A stretch of DNA of 64,000 nucleotides from the NCBI GenBank assembly GCA_018398805.1, contig JAGFBZ010000258.1, forward strand, positions 186,001 through 250,000. The letters run 5' to 3'. The notes under the pieces were generated by a model. That model made no database searches and was not told where the DNA came from. It saw nothing but the letters and a program-made list of their open reading frames with translations. Made by a program: the position numbers and the translations under genes. Every line of letters starts with the position of its first letter. Within the stretch, counting starts at the first letter, position 1. The DNA is from Hirundichthys speculiger. Taxonomy: Eukaryota; Chordata; Actinopteri; Beloniformes; Exocoetidae. Below, one piece after another: positions 47,114 to 60,076 of the stretch.

Positions 47114-47886
47114 AATAGAACATTCATTGTTTGTTTTCTAACTTTCAACTTTTAGGTTAATGTATTATTATTATTATACTTGTATAGGCAGATCATTTAG
47201 AAGTATATATTTTTATTAACCTGTGCACTGTGTTTGTGATTTATGTTTTCAGGGACAGGGATAAGCAGAAAAGTTTGGAGGACTACTATCAGATGAAAAA
47301 AACAAAACACCCCCCCTGCACCCCCCAGGAGGCTGCTGCACTTACTGAGAGCATCCTAACTACTAAAAGTTAAACTACTGTTCACTTAACTCTAATAGGC
47401 CTAATACTTGAATTTATTTGTTATTTATTTCACAGATTTAAATGATTAGGCTAAGTTGCTGCTGTCACACATTGTGTTGTTTTGTAAATTGCAGCTGTCA
47501 CCGCTGCTGTTATTTTTTATTTATTTTATGTTGATAAGATTTTGGTTCAGATTGTGTTTTTGCAGTTTTATTTATTGAAGGAAAGTTTATTTTTATTTTT
47601 TTTATTATAGGATTCCATTGCACTACAACTGTGTGCACTTTATTGTTGTATTGTTCAATACAAATCATTTTTGAACTTGAAAGAAGAAATTTCTGTTTTA
47701 TTCATGGAGATAAATTTGCATTAATTGCTATATAGGTCAAATTATGGGGAGATAATTGATAATTGAATCGAAATCGAATCGAATCGGATTTAAAAATGAA
47801 TCGTTAGATTAATCGATGCATCGAAAAACTATTTTCTAGATTAATCGATTACAAAAATAATCGTTTAACCCAGCCCTAATGGATAT

Positions 47887-49055
47887 GCCTGAGCATTCCA
47901 TAATCATTACAGATATTCTTGAAAGCAACAACAGTCATGAGACTTACTTTTTATAAAAGTAGAGAAAATACTTCGGTTCTAGTTTGGTTCGGCCTTTTTA
48001 AAAAACAACTTTGTTAGTGTTTGTAAATGGTAAGGCATTGAGAGCTTATACGGTTTTTGCTGTTGTACAGACTTTTGTTTTGTTGGATGTGCTGTGACAG
48101 TGGTATAACTGGGTGAGCTCTGAAGTACAAAAACTATGAGATAAAAGAGGGGAAAAAAGGTTCAAGTTGTAAGGATGAAATATTCAATGCAGGCATTTTT
48201 CCCACAGTCTTAAATATAACTGAAATGCTACTTCTAAAATGAGCTCCTAACAATGCATTATAAAGAGTTATGCAAGTTCAGTCAAGACATTGTCAGATGT
48301 TTTTCCATCTCCCCTTAAGGCGAGACTGGGAACACACTCAACATTTGAGATCCTCCCAGTGGCAAACTACACCTGTTCCAGCTTTTTCATTGCACTTAAT
48401 TATCCCATGTCATCATGATACCTTGTCATCCTTTACTTCAGAAAGAATTGTCCATAAAAGGCGAGAAAGGTGAGACGTGACTTCCAGCCGTGGGTTCATT
48501 TATTGTCCAGGGAAATTTATGGTTTACTTTCGTCACTGGCGAGAATGGTTGCATGGACAGATCCAGGTCTGAAGTAAAGTCAGCGAATGATGATTTATGG
48601 CCAGTCTTTGAGCCAATGTTCAGAACAAGTGCCCTATTATAAAATTACACACAAATTACACACAACTCAGAAAAATATCAGCCATGGAAACAAAGACGGT
48701 CAACAGCCATTCAAGGGTAGGGAGGGCAAAGGTGGTGGTAAGTGGTGAAATAAAAAATATTCTCATTTGGAACGAATTTAGAATCTGGATATATTTCAAA
48801 TTTAATGTCTGGCAGTTTAAATGGAACACTGCTCTACTTTCTGTAAAAGATGAAATCAGGAAGGCATGCAACACAAAAATAAAAGGATAAAGCATCATTA
48901 CCACCTGAATGCTCCAGACCAGGAAGCTGCCAAGTGATCACACTTTGTGATAATCAGTTTATCAAGTTTTTTTAAGTTGCAGCATGTAGATGCTGTTTAC
49001 CCTTTTAACATTAATGCGTCATATGTTGTGTTTTGGTGTCTTTTGTATTTTCCTA
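47887..49055. other. No gene seen
   Basis: Bases 48480-48640 look evenly composed and repeat-free. Other frames are short. No element ends recognised. Confidence 0.4.
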
Positions 49056-50195
49056 ACTTTAAAGACCTGATGGGGCCCCGGTCCCCAGTAAATGGTGCCC
49101 AGCCAGGTAAAGCCCAAACTAACTACGTGGGTCTGCGCTCACTAACTGAAAGAGGGATCATATGAGTCAGATATTACGTGGAACAGGCAGCGGCCAAAGG
49201 CATGGGCGCCAGTCTCTCCTCAGTTATTGAAGCTCACCTCAACACACAGCATGGGCTCTGGAACCAATCTACCTAAGAGGGGCTGGGCCACGTTCCACTC
49301 TGGAGTTACCCACGGTGAAAGACGTCGAACTAGAATGGGATTATAAATTGCCTCCTGGCTGGGAGCCTGTACATTTGAGGTTCCCCACAGTATGCGAGCC
49401 GGGTAGCTTCCTCCACCTTTGGGTCGGAGAACAGGCTCTGACGGTTATTTCCACTTGTACACTGAACAGCACTGCAGAGTACCAATCCTTGTAGGAGTCC
49501 TTGGCAGGGGTGCTTGAAAAGTGCTCTTATGGGGGAATCCATTTTTCTGCTGGGGCACTTTAATGCTCACATGAGTCAGTGTCACTTAGAAGGGCCTGAC
49601 AGGGCTGAGGTACAGCCTTTCTGATCTGAACCTGAGTGGACATCTATACTACCCACAGTTTGTCAATAACAAACACCATGATCGAACATAAGAGTGTCCA
49701 TAAAAGCACATGGCAGTCTGAATAAGTCCTATCAAGTTTGGTTAGCTTTTGAGACTCAAAACCTCCAAATCTGACACCGTGGTTCAAAAAGGGTGGAATA
49801 CCCTCTTCGGGTTTGAGGTATTGTCTCGAAGTGGAGGAGTTTAAGTATCTCCCAGTCTTGTTCATGAGCGATGGAAGAGTGAAGCAGGAGATGGACAAGC
49901 GGGTCAGGACAGCATCTGCAGAAATGCGGATTCTGTACCATGAACTGATGAACTGTGGGTAATGACTGAAAAACCCTATCTCTGGACTCTGATAGGGTGA
50001 GGAGCTCAGCCATTCAGAGCTCAGCGTAGCAGAGTCGCTGATCCTCCACATCACAGGAGCCAGCTGAGGTGGTTTCGGGCATCTCATTGAGTTGTCTCCT
50101 CCATAGGGAGGTGTTTTCAGGCAAGTCCAACCAAGTGGAAGCCCCAGGGGCAGACCCAAGACACAAGAGAGACTGTGTCTCTTGACACAGAATAA
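49056..50195 (+). pseudogene. LINE C: decayed non-LTR retrotransposon, endonuclease and C-terminal pieces
   Basis: The first part (49060-49640) matches the endonuclease region of an abundant fish LINE at DNA level, e.g. aacaggctctgacggttatt, gagtccttggcaggggtgct and ctgctggggcactttaatgc (encoding the WGxFNAH-type block in intact copies). The second part (49690-50190) matches its C-terminal region: gtggaggagtttaagtatct, gcatctgcagaaatgcgga, gaggtggtttcgggcatctc and ggggcagacccaagacac. The reverse transcriptase core between them is deleted. The 171-codon frame on the minus strand over this stretch is only its shadow. Identification is from memory of the family. Confidence 0.7.
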
Positions 50196-50445
50196 CTACT
50201 GTGAATATGGTCGAGACAAAAGATTGGCCTACTATTAAGTATTGAACTTAATTAATTTCCTTGATTCCTTGACACATACTTGTATACTAAGAACAATGAT
50301 GGGGAAATATGTATTTTTTTCTTTTTTTAATAATCAAGTCTTGCCTTTCTTTTGAGGCCAAAAAGCAACTTGCCTCTGCTATTTTTATGTCTGTGCTATA
50401 CTATGGTGATGTGATTTATATGCATGATTACTCACAATGTCTACG
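50196..50445. other. No gene seen
   Basis: Short AT-rich spacer. Confidence 0.4.
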
Positions 50446-50522
50446 TCAGGGGTGGGAAAATCCAGTCCTCGATGGCCGCTGTCCTGCATGTCTTAGATTT
50501 TTCCCTGCCGCAATACACCTAT
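50446..50522 (+). mobile_element. Half of a foldback MITE (same family as 5353-5543)
   Basis: Reads caggggtgggaaaatccagt, cctcgatggccgctgtcctg, then catgtcttagatttttccctg. This is one arm and inner part of the MITE family seen at 5353-5543. The other arm is not present nearby. Confidence 0.6.
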
Positions 50523-53500
50523 GCACTGCATCGAGCAGCGGTTGTGTCGGTTGTGAAGGAGACCGTAAACATGACAAAGAAAGTGGCGCTAACAGTCGTG
50601 GACAAACAACTTCCAGTCACTTTGGTCAACAACGCGTAATTGTTGCGACTGCTCTTCAGCTTTTAGTTTGAGGCCGGTTCTCATGGGAACATGACACTCT
50701 GCCAAGACTGCTATTGACCAGTGACAGCACTGACTGTTGTCACATGACTTGTGGTGCAGTGTTTGGGCCAGAGTGAAAACAGCATTATGTGAACACAAGC
50801 CAAACTAAATGAAAAATCATACAATATAATTTGGTGTGCACCAAGGCCGGACCACAGTGTATGCTAGCATCTGAGAAAACAACATTAAACACCATGAATG
50901 CTCAGATCAGATGGTCTGCTTCATTCTCCTGTACATTTTGACAATGGTCATGTAATTCTCTTAAAAAACTATTCTTGGTATTATCCCTGCCGACAGACCA
51001 ATATTCGTCATAAAAACTCTGTTACCTAAAGTCCATACTGAGATGGGAATAAAAAGCCATTTAAACATGCAGCTCCCTACTCTTGGTAAACTACTTGAAT
51101 CTCAAGGATCCGGTCTTATCTGGTACTACCATCCCTACCCAAAAAGCAGCCTCAGGAGTAGTGAGACATTGCCTGTTGGGATTTGGCCATCCTCACTCCA
51201 TTATCAATCATCATCAGTGCCATCCATGCTGTTACTGTCAACAACAAATCACTTTTTCTAAAAGGTTTATGATGGTTTGTGGTTGACTGGGGCTTCAGGC
51301 CAGATAACACTTGTTATTCCAGAGGTCACAGAGCAGCGATGTATGTTGTTGTGTGTTTCGCTGCATGTTGGTCAAAGCTGAAGTGGTGTGTGGAGACTGG
51401 GAGTGTGTTGGTTATGGCATCTTGTTACAGAGATTTCTACCACAGTGACTCAAGCAGCAGCCATCAGCGTTAAGAGCCTCTTTACTGTTGTTCACTCCTC
51501 CAATCACACTGATGCTGTCCTCCTTAGCTTACTGATTTTGCCTAATCAGAAGTGTGTTTGTTTTGTCTAAAATATGTTTGTCTTTGCTGTTGTTATACTG
51601 TCCTCATGTCATATGTCATAATAACCCCCAGTACAGTAGTCACAAACTGATAAAAACTACGTTGAAAAATTTGTTTGATCATTTTTCACCTTGACTTACT
51701 CTGGTGTCGATCCATTTTTGAGAATTAGTCTTCCCAGACTGGAAAGACGATGGTGTATGAGTTTTGTGTTTTATATGATTGTTCAGTTATGATGAGATGG
51801 GGGGGTTGGGACAGCTGCATATAGCATGAATTTGTCTCCAAACTGGCGTAGTTTGAGCTCCTGCAGCAAGCGCCGTCAGCAGATCCACACCGTGTCACCG
51901 AGTCTGAAAATCCTCAACTCCGTAATAAAGGAAAATGAAAAGAGGAATTATAAAAAAATCAACATAATCATGTGCATAATAACAATGCCGGCACTATGTT
52001 CTCAGCCTGGGTTCATAACAGCGATATGAGATTGGAGTTTATTGCATTAATCATGTAAACGTTGCTCTTGTGATTAAAGCAGAACTGTTGATTGCTTGTA
52101 ATTGTATTCGGGTCGGGCTACGCTCCTAGGAATACCACACACAGCATTAATATTTGATGAACTGACTCTGGATCAGGCATGGGGAGCTGGTTCCCCTTTT
52201 ATGTTGCTCTGGGCCCGCGGTGTTGGAGCTGACCTCAGTGCAGTCCTCATTTCGCTCCACAACATTTCACCAGAGCGCATTTGAATATACACATGCCAAA
52301 ATTGTTAGCTCGCAGTATTCTTTTCATTTTCCCTCTATTTTTATCAGCAAATCCAATATGGGGCATGAAAGCATGCGCATGCATTAGAAAACGCCAGCCA
52401 TGTGATTGCAGAAAGCAAGTGTGGGGGAAGGACGTAACGTGTTGAACGAAAAGAGGATGAGGCAGTTGTTTTCTGTTTCTTTCTTATTCTGAAAGCTCTT
52501 TCAACTGGCGTTTTTATCACGTAATACTGCCAGGCTTTAAAACCATGAGCAGGGGATAGAAAGACGGAGTGCAGCCTTTCTCTGAAAGAAGAGGCAGATG
52601 TTCTCTTTACCTCTTTCTCATGACCTCACTTACCAAGGCAGGGACGGCCTGAATATAAAGCAATGAACCCCGCCACCACCCCCATATCTCTCAACCCCTC
52701 TCTCCTTTGGACTTTAAATGCAGTGCAAGCCTTTTTTTTCTGTTAGAAATGCTGTTGAGGGAGTAAAAAAAAAAAAAAAAAAAAAACCTTTGATAGATCC
52801 CTCTGAGTGTTTTGAGGAAATGAACTTAAAAAGGTTTGGATGGATCACTGCAGCAGAGGGTCTTCCTCTCTCTTCTTTGATGTAACATCAGATTTAGTCC
52901 GCGCTGGAGTGGTGAAAAGCTTTGTTGAGAAGATTTAAATGTTCGGTAAACACATGTAGAGGCTTAAGGAAAACTCCCTCCAGATGATCTCGCTGCGCAG
53001 GCATCCGTGGAAATTTGACGGATCCTTATGAGAAGAATACACAAAAGCAGCCGGACAGAAGCGCACCGGCGAGCCAATGATTTATTCACATGGCAACCTT
53101 GTTGTCAGAAGTCACCGTTGACACGTGCAACATGTAGGACAGGTCTTTAGGAAGGAAAAAGAACGAGAAAAAAAAAATGTAATGAAGTGCTGCTTGTGCA
53201 ATCTGCCATTGCGGGGAGTATTGAGGGATTGGTGATGCAATTATGCTGCGCTTGCAGGACGTGAAAGCTGAGCTGGTCTTTTTTTCTCCACGGAGTTCTG
53301 ACCTGGAGGTTCGTAACAGCTTTGGACTCGGTCCTCCTCCTGTTCATCCAACAACCACCCCCCCTCCCTCCACCCCCCCTATTTTCCCTGATGTACGCCA
53401 CAGCCGGCAGCTCCAAGCTTCCCTCTCATCATTTTGTGTAGACACATGACTGCTCCAGTAGTCAGACCACTGATACATGTAGTATGGAGTTTGTTTGTTT

Positions 53501-53934
53501 TTTAATTCAATTTAACATGTGCATTCATTTCTCTCTAGGTAACTACTGTGTGTTTATTCAAAGGATTCATACATTTATACAACTAAGTCCATTTTATTGT
53601 TTTGAAAAAAAGAAAACAAACAGATTTTTCAAAGGGTTTTTCACACACCTGACGCCCTCTGGGGCTCCAATTAAAGTCTCAAAACAAGGAAATAACCTGC
53701 ACACTGCTCTTGTTCAGTATCACAGTTTACTAGTGGTCCTTGCCCTTCAAGGGCCCGCCATGACCACGGTTAAATGTTCTGTTTTCATGCCTTTGACATT
53801 TTAATCTTGACCTGCAAATAGCTACTTAAGATCCAAAAAAATGAAATACAATAAAATGTTACCCCTTAAAATACAGTTGTAATTATATTCCAGCTTCAAC
53901 CCTCAATTGTAACTTCTATTTAAGACCAACCACA
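50523..53934. other. No gene seen; includes a candidate conserved block
   Basis: About 51950-52330 is repeat-free with TTGCATTAATCATG and TTGATGAACTG words and could be a conserved non-coding element (low confidence). Poly(A) lies at 52765-52786 and a C-rich tract at 53344-53384. No frame carries a recognisable domain. Confidence 0.35.
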
Positions 53935-54945
53935 CACACCGGCCACTTTATTAGATGCACCATGCTAGTACCGGGTTGGACCCCCTTTTATCTTGAGAAC
54001 TGCTTTAATCCTTCGTCGCATAGATTCAACAAGGTACTGGAAACGTTTCCTCAGAGAGTTTGGTCCATATTGACATGATAACATCACGCAGTTGCTGCAG
54101 ATTTGTCAGCTGCACATCCATGATGTGAATTTACCATTTCACCACAAAGCTGCTCTATTGGATTGAGATTTGGTGACTGTGGAAGGACATTTGAGTTCAG
54201 TTCAAGAAACCAGTCGGAGATGATTCACGGTGTATGCCATGGCGTGTTATCCTGCTGGAAGTATCCAGCAGAAGATGGTCCACTATGGCCATAAAGGGAT
54301 GGACATGGTTAGCAACAATACTCAGGTAGGCTGTGGTGTTGACACGATGCTCAATTGGTACTAATGGGCCTAAAGTGTGCCAAGAAAATATCCCCCCACA
54401 CCATTACACCACCACCAGCAGCCTGAACCGTTGATACAAGGCAGGATGGATCCATGCTTTCATGTTGTTGATGCCAAATTCTGACCATCTGAATATCGCA
54501 GCAGAAATCCAGACTCATCAGACTAGGCAATGTTTTTCTAATCTTCTATCTGTATGAATTGTAGCCTCAGTTTTCCTGTTCTTAGCTGACAGCTTCTGCT
54601 GCTGTAGCTCATCCTCCTCAAGGTTCAACGTGTTGTGCGTTCAGAGATGCTCTTCTGCAGACCTCAGTTGTAACGAGTGGTTATTTGAGTTACAGTTGCC
54701 TTTCTATCAGCTCGAACCAGTCTGATCATTCTCCTCTGATCTCTGACATCAACAAGGTATTTGCGCCCACAGAACTGCTGCACACTGGATATTTTTTCTT
54801 TTTACGCTGTAAACCCTAGAGATGGTTGTGGTGAAAATCCCACTAGATCAGCAGTTACTGAAATACTCAGTGCAGCCTATCTTGACCATGTCTACATGCC
54901 TGAATGCAGTTGGACAGGTGTACCTGTGTATTTAAAACCTATTCC
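53935..54945 (-). pseudogene. Minus-strand Tc1-like transposon (ACACCGGCCACTTTATTAG family)
   Basis: The left end is ACACCGGCCACTTTATTAG, the terminal repeat of a very common fish element. Minus-strand translation gives the Tc1 transposase in pieces: catalytic-region blocks QAAGGGVMVWG (plus about 54400-54430) and YFQQDNTPWH (plus about 54235-54265), with helix-turn-helix sequence toward 54600-54800. Frameshifts and internal deletions are present. The right terminal repeat is lost: family sequence stops at ttggacaggtgtacctgtg. Confidence 0.85.
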
Positions 54946-57900
54946 TCCCTGATATATAGACAAAAACTACAAATCCCAATAATACAGACTCTAAACTGTA
55001 AAATTGCTACTTTTTTGTCAGGAAAATATTTATACCATAAGATATTTATACCATAAGATGCATAAGAGATCTTAAGATGCTCAGTGATAGAAAATTATAC
55101 CATTTAAAAACAAGTGTATAATGGACATGATTTGGAGGGATCTGTATTGGTGTTGCAAAAACACAGCACTGGGCTTTAATGGTCACCACTTATACTCAAC
55201 AATCTCTCTCTGCTGCTTGATAGCTGCCCCAGAGTTTGGTGTGGAGAATGAAGGATGGCACTGCTCCTCAAGATCTGGTTAGGATGCGGTACTTGCTATA
55301 CCCCCCCAGGTCCTTGGAGGCACAAGGAAATTGTTGGTGAAATGTGCTGTGTCGGATGCAGTAAACTGGTCTCATGCAAACCAGTGCACGAGGGCCTTTT
55401 GTTTTTGTTTGTGGCAAGTTGGACTGTTGCCATGGAGGTAATGGAATCAATTCGATAAGCGAGGAAGAAATAGATAGAGCTGGATTATATGGTTGGGTTT
55501 AAGGTAAGGGTTAGATGTATGCATTTTGAAGAGCGAGGGTTATGGTCAGTCAATACCCTAACCCTAACTGCTGAAGGCTGTGTGCATCAGGTGTGATGTA
55601 TGTTTCTGCTTCACAGATACAAAAAACTGCTTCGTTAATTTTCACATGGAATTAATCCAAACAAGGATGGCATTCACCACGTAAACAGCCCTCGTAAGTT
55701 AACAGCAATTACTGCCAAATGACTACACCAACCCAGTGACGCTACAGGAAATAATTCCACAACCTCATCTTCTGTTCAATAATGTTCCTGCAGCACATTA
55801 GGACATCAGAGAGATGATGACCTTTGGCATTGACGTTAAATTGCATAAAATGTCAAATGAAGTCTTGAAAATCTTGAAAGTCTTGAAAAATATGTTTTGT
55901 GACGTGTGTCTGTGTTTTGTTTTCTGATGCTGTATTAAACCATTTAATGTTAATGAGGGTCTAATGAAGTGCCTATAACTTGTGGACTTTATGAAACATT
56001 TATGTGGTAATACCTGTTCAATGTTTTTAGAAAAAAAAAAAAACATTGTCTTGATCAGAGGCTTACTAAAAACAAAGAAAAACAAAAGTTCATACATTAA
56101 ATCAATGCTTGGGTTCCAGGGGGTTAACGCGTTAAGCATGCAGTAAGTACTGTACTTTAAAGGTGGCAGCTACAGGTACAGTTTATTGATCAGAGCGGGC
56201 ACTTGAACACTGCATCTCTCTGCGAGGCCAATGTCACATTTCAGTTTCATACATTGATCCGCATCCTCACTAAAATGTAATGTTCTTCTTTTGTGCACTA
56301 GCTGCCTCTCAAACAATTTAATCGTAATCAGCCAGGCTGCAAAATACATAGAGTTATCATTCCTTACAGAAAAAAAAAACTATATCCGAATCATTCTATG
56401 TCTAAATACTGTGTGTGTGTGTGTGTGTGATTGATATTGTATTTGTGTTTTTTAAAATTGAGGAAAACTGTTGAAAGGTGGGAGAAGAAAGAGCAAGATT
56501 GAGGGCAGGAAGGCTTTAAGTATGGAGGCAGCTCAGAAAATTCCTCAACAATGAGAAACAGATGATTGTGTTATTTAAATGACATCGTCAGTGAGAATAT
56601 GCGCGCCCGTGTGTGTGTAAGTGTGTGTGTTTTCTCCAAACTTTATTGCTTACACATTTGGATGAGCGAAGCCGGGGTCCAATGCTCTTTGACAGTGATG
56701 ACGATACTCAGGCTCTCCTCCTTGCCCAAAGCCCTCCCTCACGCTCTCCCTCCTTTCATCCATCCTTCCTTCTCCTCGGGCCTGCAGCGGGTTCCACAGA
56801 GGTGAACGTGTGTGGGACGATATTGCTGTGGGACTGACAGAGAAGGAACCGTTCTCGCTGGATAGTAAAACCAGCTCACAGTTGTCAAGAGTACTGGTGA
56901 ATGTTATGAAACTATATCTTGGCAGGCTGTTTTCTCTCCCCACCCACTGCTTCGAAGGAAGAAATCAGTCTATAAACCACACAGCTAGAGATGATGATTT
57001 CCCTGGCTCTGTTAAATGCCATTAGCTAAGTTAGGAGTTTGTTTTTAGCTTGAATCTCCAAACTCCTACTTCAGTACCAGCTGGCCGAGGCTCGACTGTT
57101 CTCAAGTTTGATTCATGTCTTCTGCTAGCTCATTAAAACAGAACTACTAAAATGAAAGCCAAGAGCCATCACATGATGAATATTAACCTTATTCATCATT
57201 TTCAAAATCATTTTTATTGTACAATTCAATAGCTGAGATCACATGGCTGGAGGGAAAAAGCACCATCGTGATTGAATTTGTTTATTTCTTTGATTTGGTG
57301 TGAAATGCGACTCACTACACAGACTCAAAGAGCAAGAAAACATCTGCTGTATTTGTTTGCACACAGGGGAAAAGGTCAGATGGGGGCTCACAGAGTGTGA
57401 AGTTTTAAATGCTGATTTGATAGTCTTGGAATAACATTCGTGGCTCAGCCAGTGGAGTAGGTCATCTTCTCCTGCTATACTCACTGGTGTGATTGTGGAG
57501 GGAAAGGAGTGCCACATACTGCATGGAAGTAATGACGAGTACTCTGTGTGTCTGTGCGTGAGTGAATGGGTCTACGGGAAAAGCATCAAGCACCACATGC
57601 TTTATAGAACCTAGACCGAGTTTAAATCTGAAGCATTTACTGCAAGTGTGACGCAAACGAGGCATTAAAAAAAACACGATCTATTCAAATGTGCTTTAGA
57701 GTGATGACCACCCAACCAGCCTCAACTGGAGAAGATGTTCCAGTAACAGGCTGGAGTGTTTACCTTTTGAATGTGCAGCAAAGTTTAAATGAGAAAGTCG
57801 GGTGAACATGAACAATGTTTATGTAGTTAATATGTGTTGAAGTAACTTCCACATGAAATATATGCTGAGCATCAGACTGCCTCTTATGTCTTATCCTCAT

Positions 57901-59656
57901 CATGCATCCTAATGTCATCTTCCCCCCCAGTATTCACACAGGCACACACTCCAGAGAACCTGCCTCTTCATACGTCCTGGAGGTTTTGGAGGGAAGTTTC
58001 CCCTCTTTTTTGTGTTCACACCACAGGATCTATAACAGACTGTAGTTATAGATCTTCACACACCTCACAAACATTCCCGTTCGCAAAGCTGTTCTCCATT
58101 ACAGACATTATAAAGATGGGTTGATAAAAGGCAGTTAGTAATGCCTCTAAAGACTTAAATTAAACACAAAAGCGTGAAGCAGTTGAGAAGCTTAAGATTT
58201 TTGAGCACATTTAGCTGGCAGTTGTGTCCCACGAACATTGCTATTAGAGGTAAACTGAAGACTGAATGTATTTTCTGGTACCTGGAAGGTTTGGGATTCT
58301 TACTCTGACGACCTGTGGAAATATTTTCCAGTAAGATGTTGAGCTCCTAGTAACTGAACCTGACCATATCAGTCCCTCACACAGCAGCTGATAAAGAACA
58401 GATGAATGACAGGCGAAGATTTTAAAGCACTTTGATCAGTGAAGTAGAAAAGTGCCGTTTAAGTGCAGTCAATTTATCATTTACATCGTGAGTCATGGTG
58501 ACCATTAATGCACTCAACAAGTCTATTTTTTTTTCTTTTTTTAAAGAATGTTGGTCATTTTGTTAATTCTAAGAAAGCTACTCTTGAGTTAATAGTGAGC
58601 ATACTTGGTATGTGAGAATATATATATAAGTCTATCACATGCCTACAGGATGATGAATGAGCCATCTTGAACTAGAAAGAACATAATACACTCTCATGGA
58701 CACACATACACGTTTATCTCTGACCCTCCACCTCTCCCGCAAGAAACAGACACCTAGACATGTTTCATCAAGACAGCAAGCAACGTTCCGACCTGCCCTT
58801 GGCCAGCTCCACAGCACCCTGGGAAATGAAGTGTGCTTCATTTTAGAGACCTTTGCACCAGCAGCAAACCGAGAACCAGTGTGCATGCCACCACTGTTTA
58901 AGAAAGCGATATAAACAACAGGCGTGCACAAAACATTTTGCTGTTTAGGTTTAGTTGTAGCCATTAAAGGAGTAGAAATATAGTGGACTAGAGGGACGTA
59001 CAGGTATGGCTTTCGGACTCATGTTATATAGAAGAAAGGTAGGTAGTTATTGGTGTCATGACCCCTGAGGCGAAGGTCCACAGATGGAGTTAGAGATTGT
59101 TTCTTTTTGGGTCAAATCTAGAGAGCTTTAATTGGCTGGCATTCTATCCAACTTCCACCTTTTTGTATAAATGACCACATCACCTGAGACAGAGAGGGTT
59201 CCCATCAGCTGTTGTCTAGCGAGGGACTCTCTGGGCTGATTTATGTAGTTGGATCAATAAGAAGACTACGAGGGCAAAAATAGTTTTGTAGCCACAGACA
59301 TGGAATCTGTATTTTGTGTTCTGCATTTACTTTTTTATTCCCTTTGTAGTATGCTGTATGTGCTTCTTCTGAAAACAACTATGGAATTTGAGCAAAATAG
59401 AATGGGTTTCCATTAGCCTTTGATTAACAATAAAGGGTCGACTGGCAAGAAATATGAGAAACTCTTGGCATGCAGTTGGTGTCTGCTTTCATTTGCAAAA
59501 AAATGTGATCTTATCAATCTTGGTTTACCGTGTCTCTTTTTTTGAGGACACCACTTAAAGATACACAGTTCTGGGGGAAAAGTGTGTAAACTCACAGGCT
59601 AATTACTTCAGCAGAAGCTAATTAGAAGCAGTAGTTCGTAAACCTGGAGTCCAATT
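54946..59656. other. No gene seen
   Basis: Includes a short telomere-like accctaaccctaac at about 55556-55569, poly(A) at 56029-56043, GT tracts at 56411-56429 and 56608-56630, and a C run at 57924-57930. About 56160-56370 is evenly composed and may be conserved non-coding DNA. Frames are short and without domains. Confidence 0.4.
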
Positions 59657-60076
59657 ACAACCCCAATTCCCAAAAAGTTGTGACACCATGTAAAACATAA
59701 ATAAAAAAAGATTGTAAAGACTCATAAGACCTTATAAATCCAGATTTTATTCCAAATAGAGGAGAAAGAACAAAATCAGATGTTGTGAAGATGGGCAGAT
59801 GGAACAATTTCAGAAAAAAGTGTTCCTCAATGTAAAAAAAGATGTAAAAAAAAGAAGATCTGGAAAGCCACCATCAATGCTGAAGAGAACACAAAGGTTT
59901 TAGGGCAACATCTGCTCCCATCCAGACGTCTCTTTCAGGGAAGACCTTGCATATTTCAGCAAGACACTTACTGCATCCATCACAATAGCATTGCTTAAAA
60001 GGAGAAGAGTCTGGGTGCTGAACTGACCGACATGCAGTCCAGACCTTTAAATAATAGAAAACATTTGGAATATCAC

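Larger units (their letters stand above)
46386..47373 (+). pseudogene. Two-exon BED-finger protein of the hAT element
   Basis: Exon 1 is 46386-46603 with donor GTAAGT; exon 2 is 47253-47373 with acceptor TTTTCAG. Joined, the frame stays open across the junction to TAA at 47371. Exon 1 starts MAAAAASSSTESGEKAIS, has one in-frame stop (46440-46442), then an ATG at 46458. The BED finger shows CDLC, then HQHLKRRHP. Exon 2 reads DRDKQKSLEDYYQMKKTKHP and ends LTTKS. There is no catalytic domain. If the stop is read as a mutation, the product is about 112 residues; if translation starts at 46458, about 88. The splice sites are inferred from consensus and frame. Confidence 0.72.
46286..47878 (+). mobile_element. 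hAT element with two-exon BED gene, 1593 bp, exact TSD
   Basis: It starts TAGGGCTGGGACGACGCGTC and ends TTTAACCCAGCCCTA. The 8-bp duplication atggatat is at 46278-46285 and 47879-47886. The left subterminal part repeats CGTCGACG words and the right part repeats ATTAATCGAT/ATCGATTA words. It carries a short two-exon BED gene, and another hAT MITE (46701-46980) sits in the intron. It is non-autonomous. Confidence 0.93.

Noticed and set aside
49644..50159. 171-codon minus-strand frame
   Set aside because: Antisense shadow of LINE C, whose recognisable DNA and protein words are on the plus strand.
55556..55569. Telomere-like ccctaaccctaa
   Set aside because: Only two units; too short to be an interstitial telomeric repeat.
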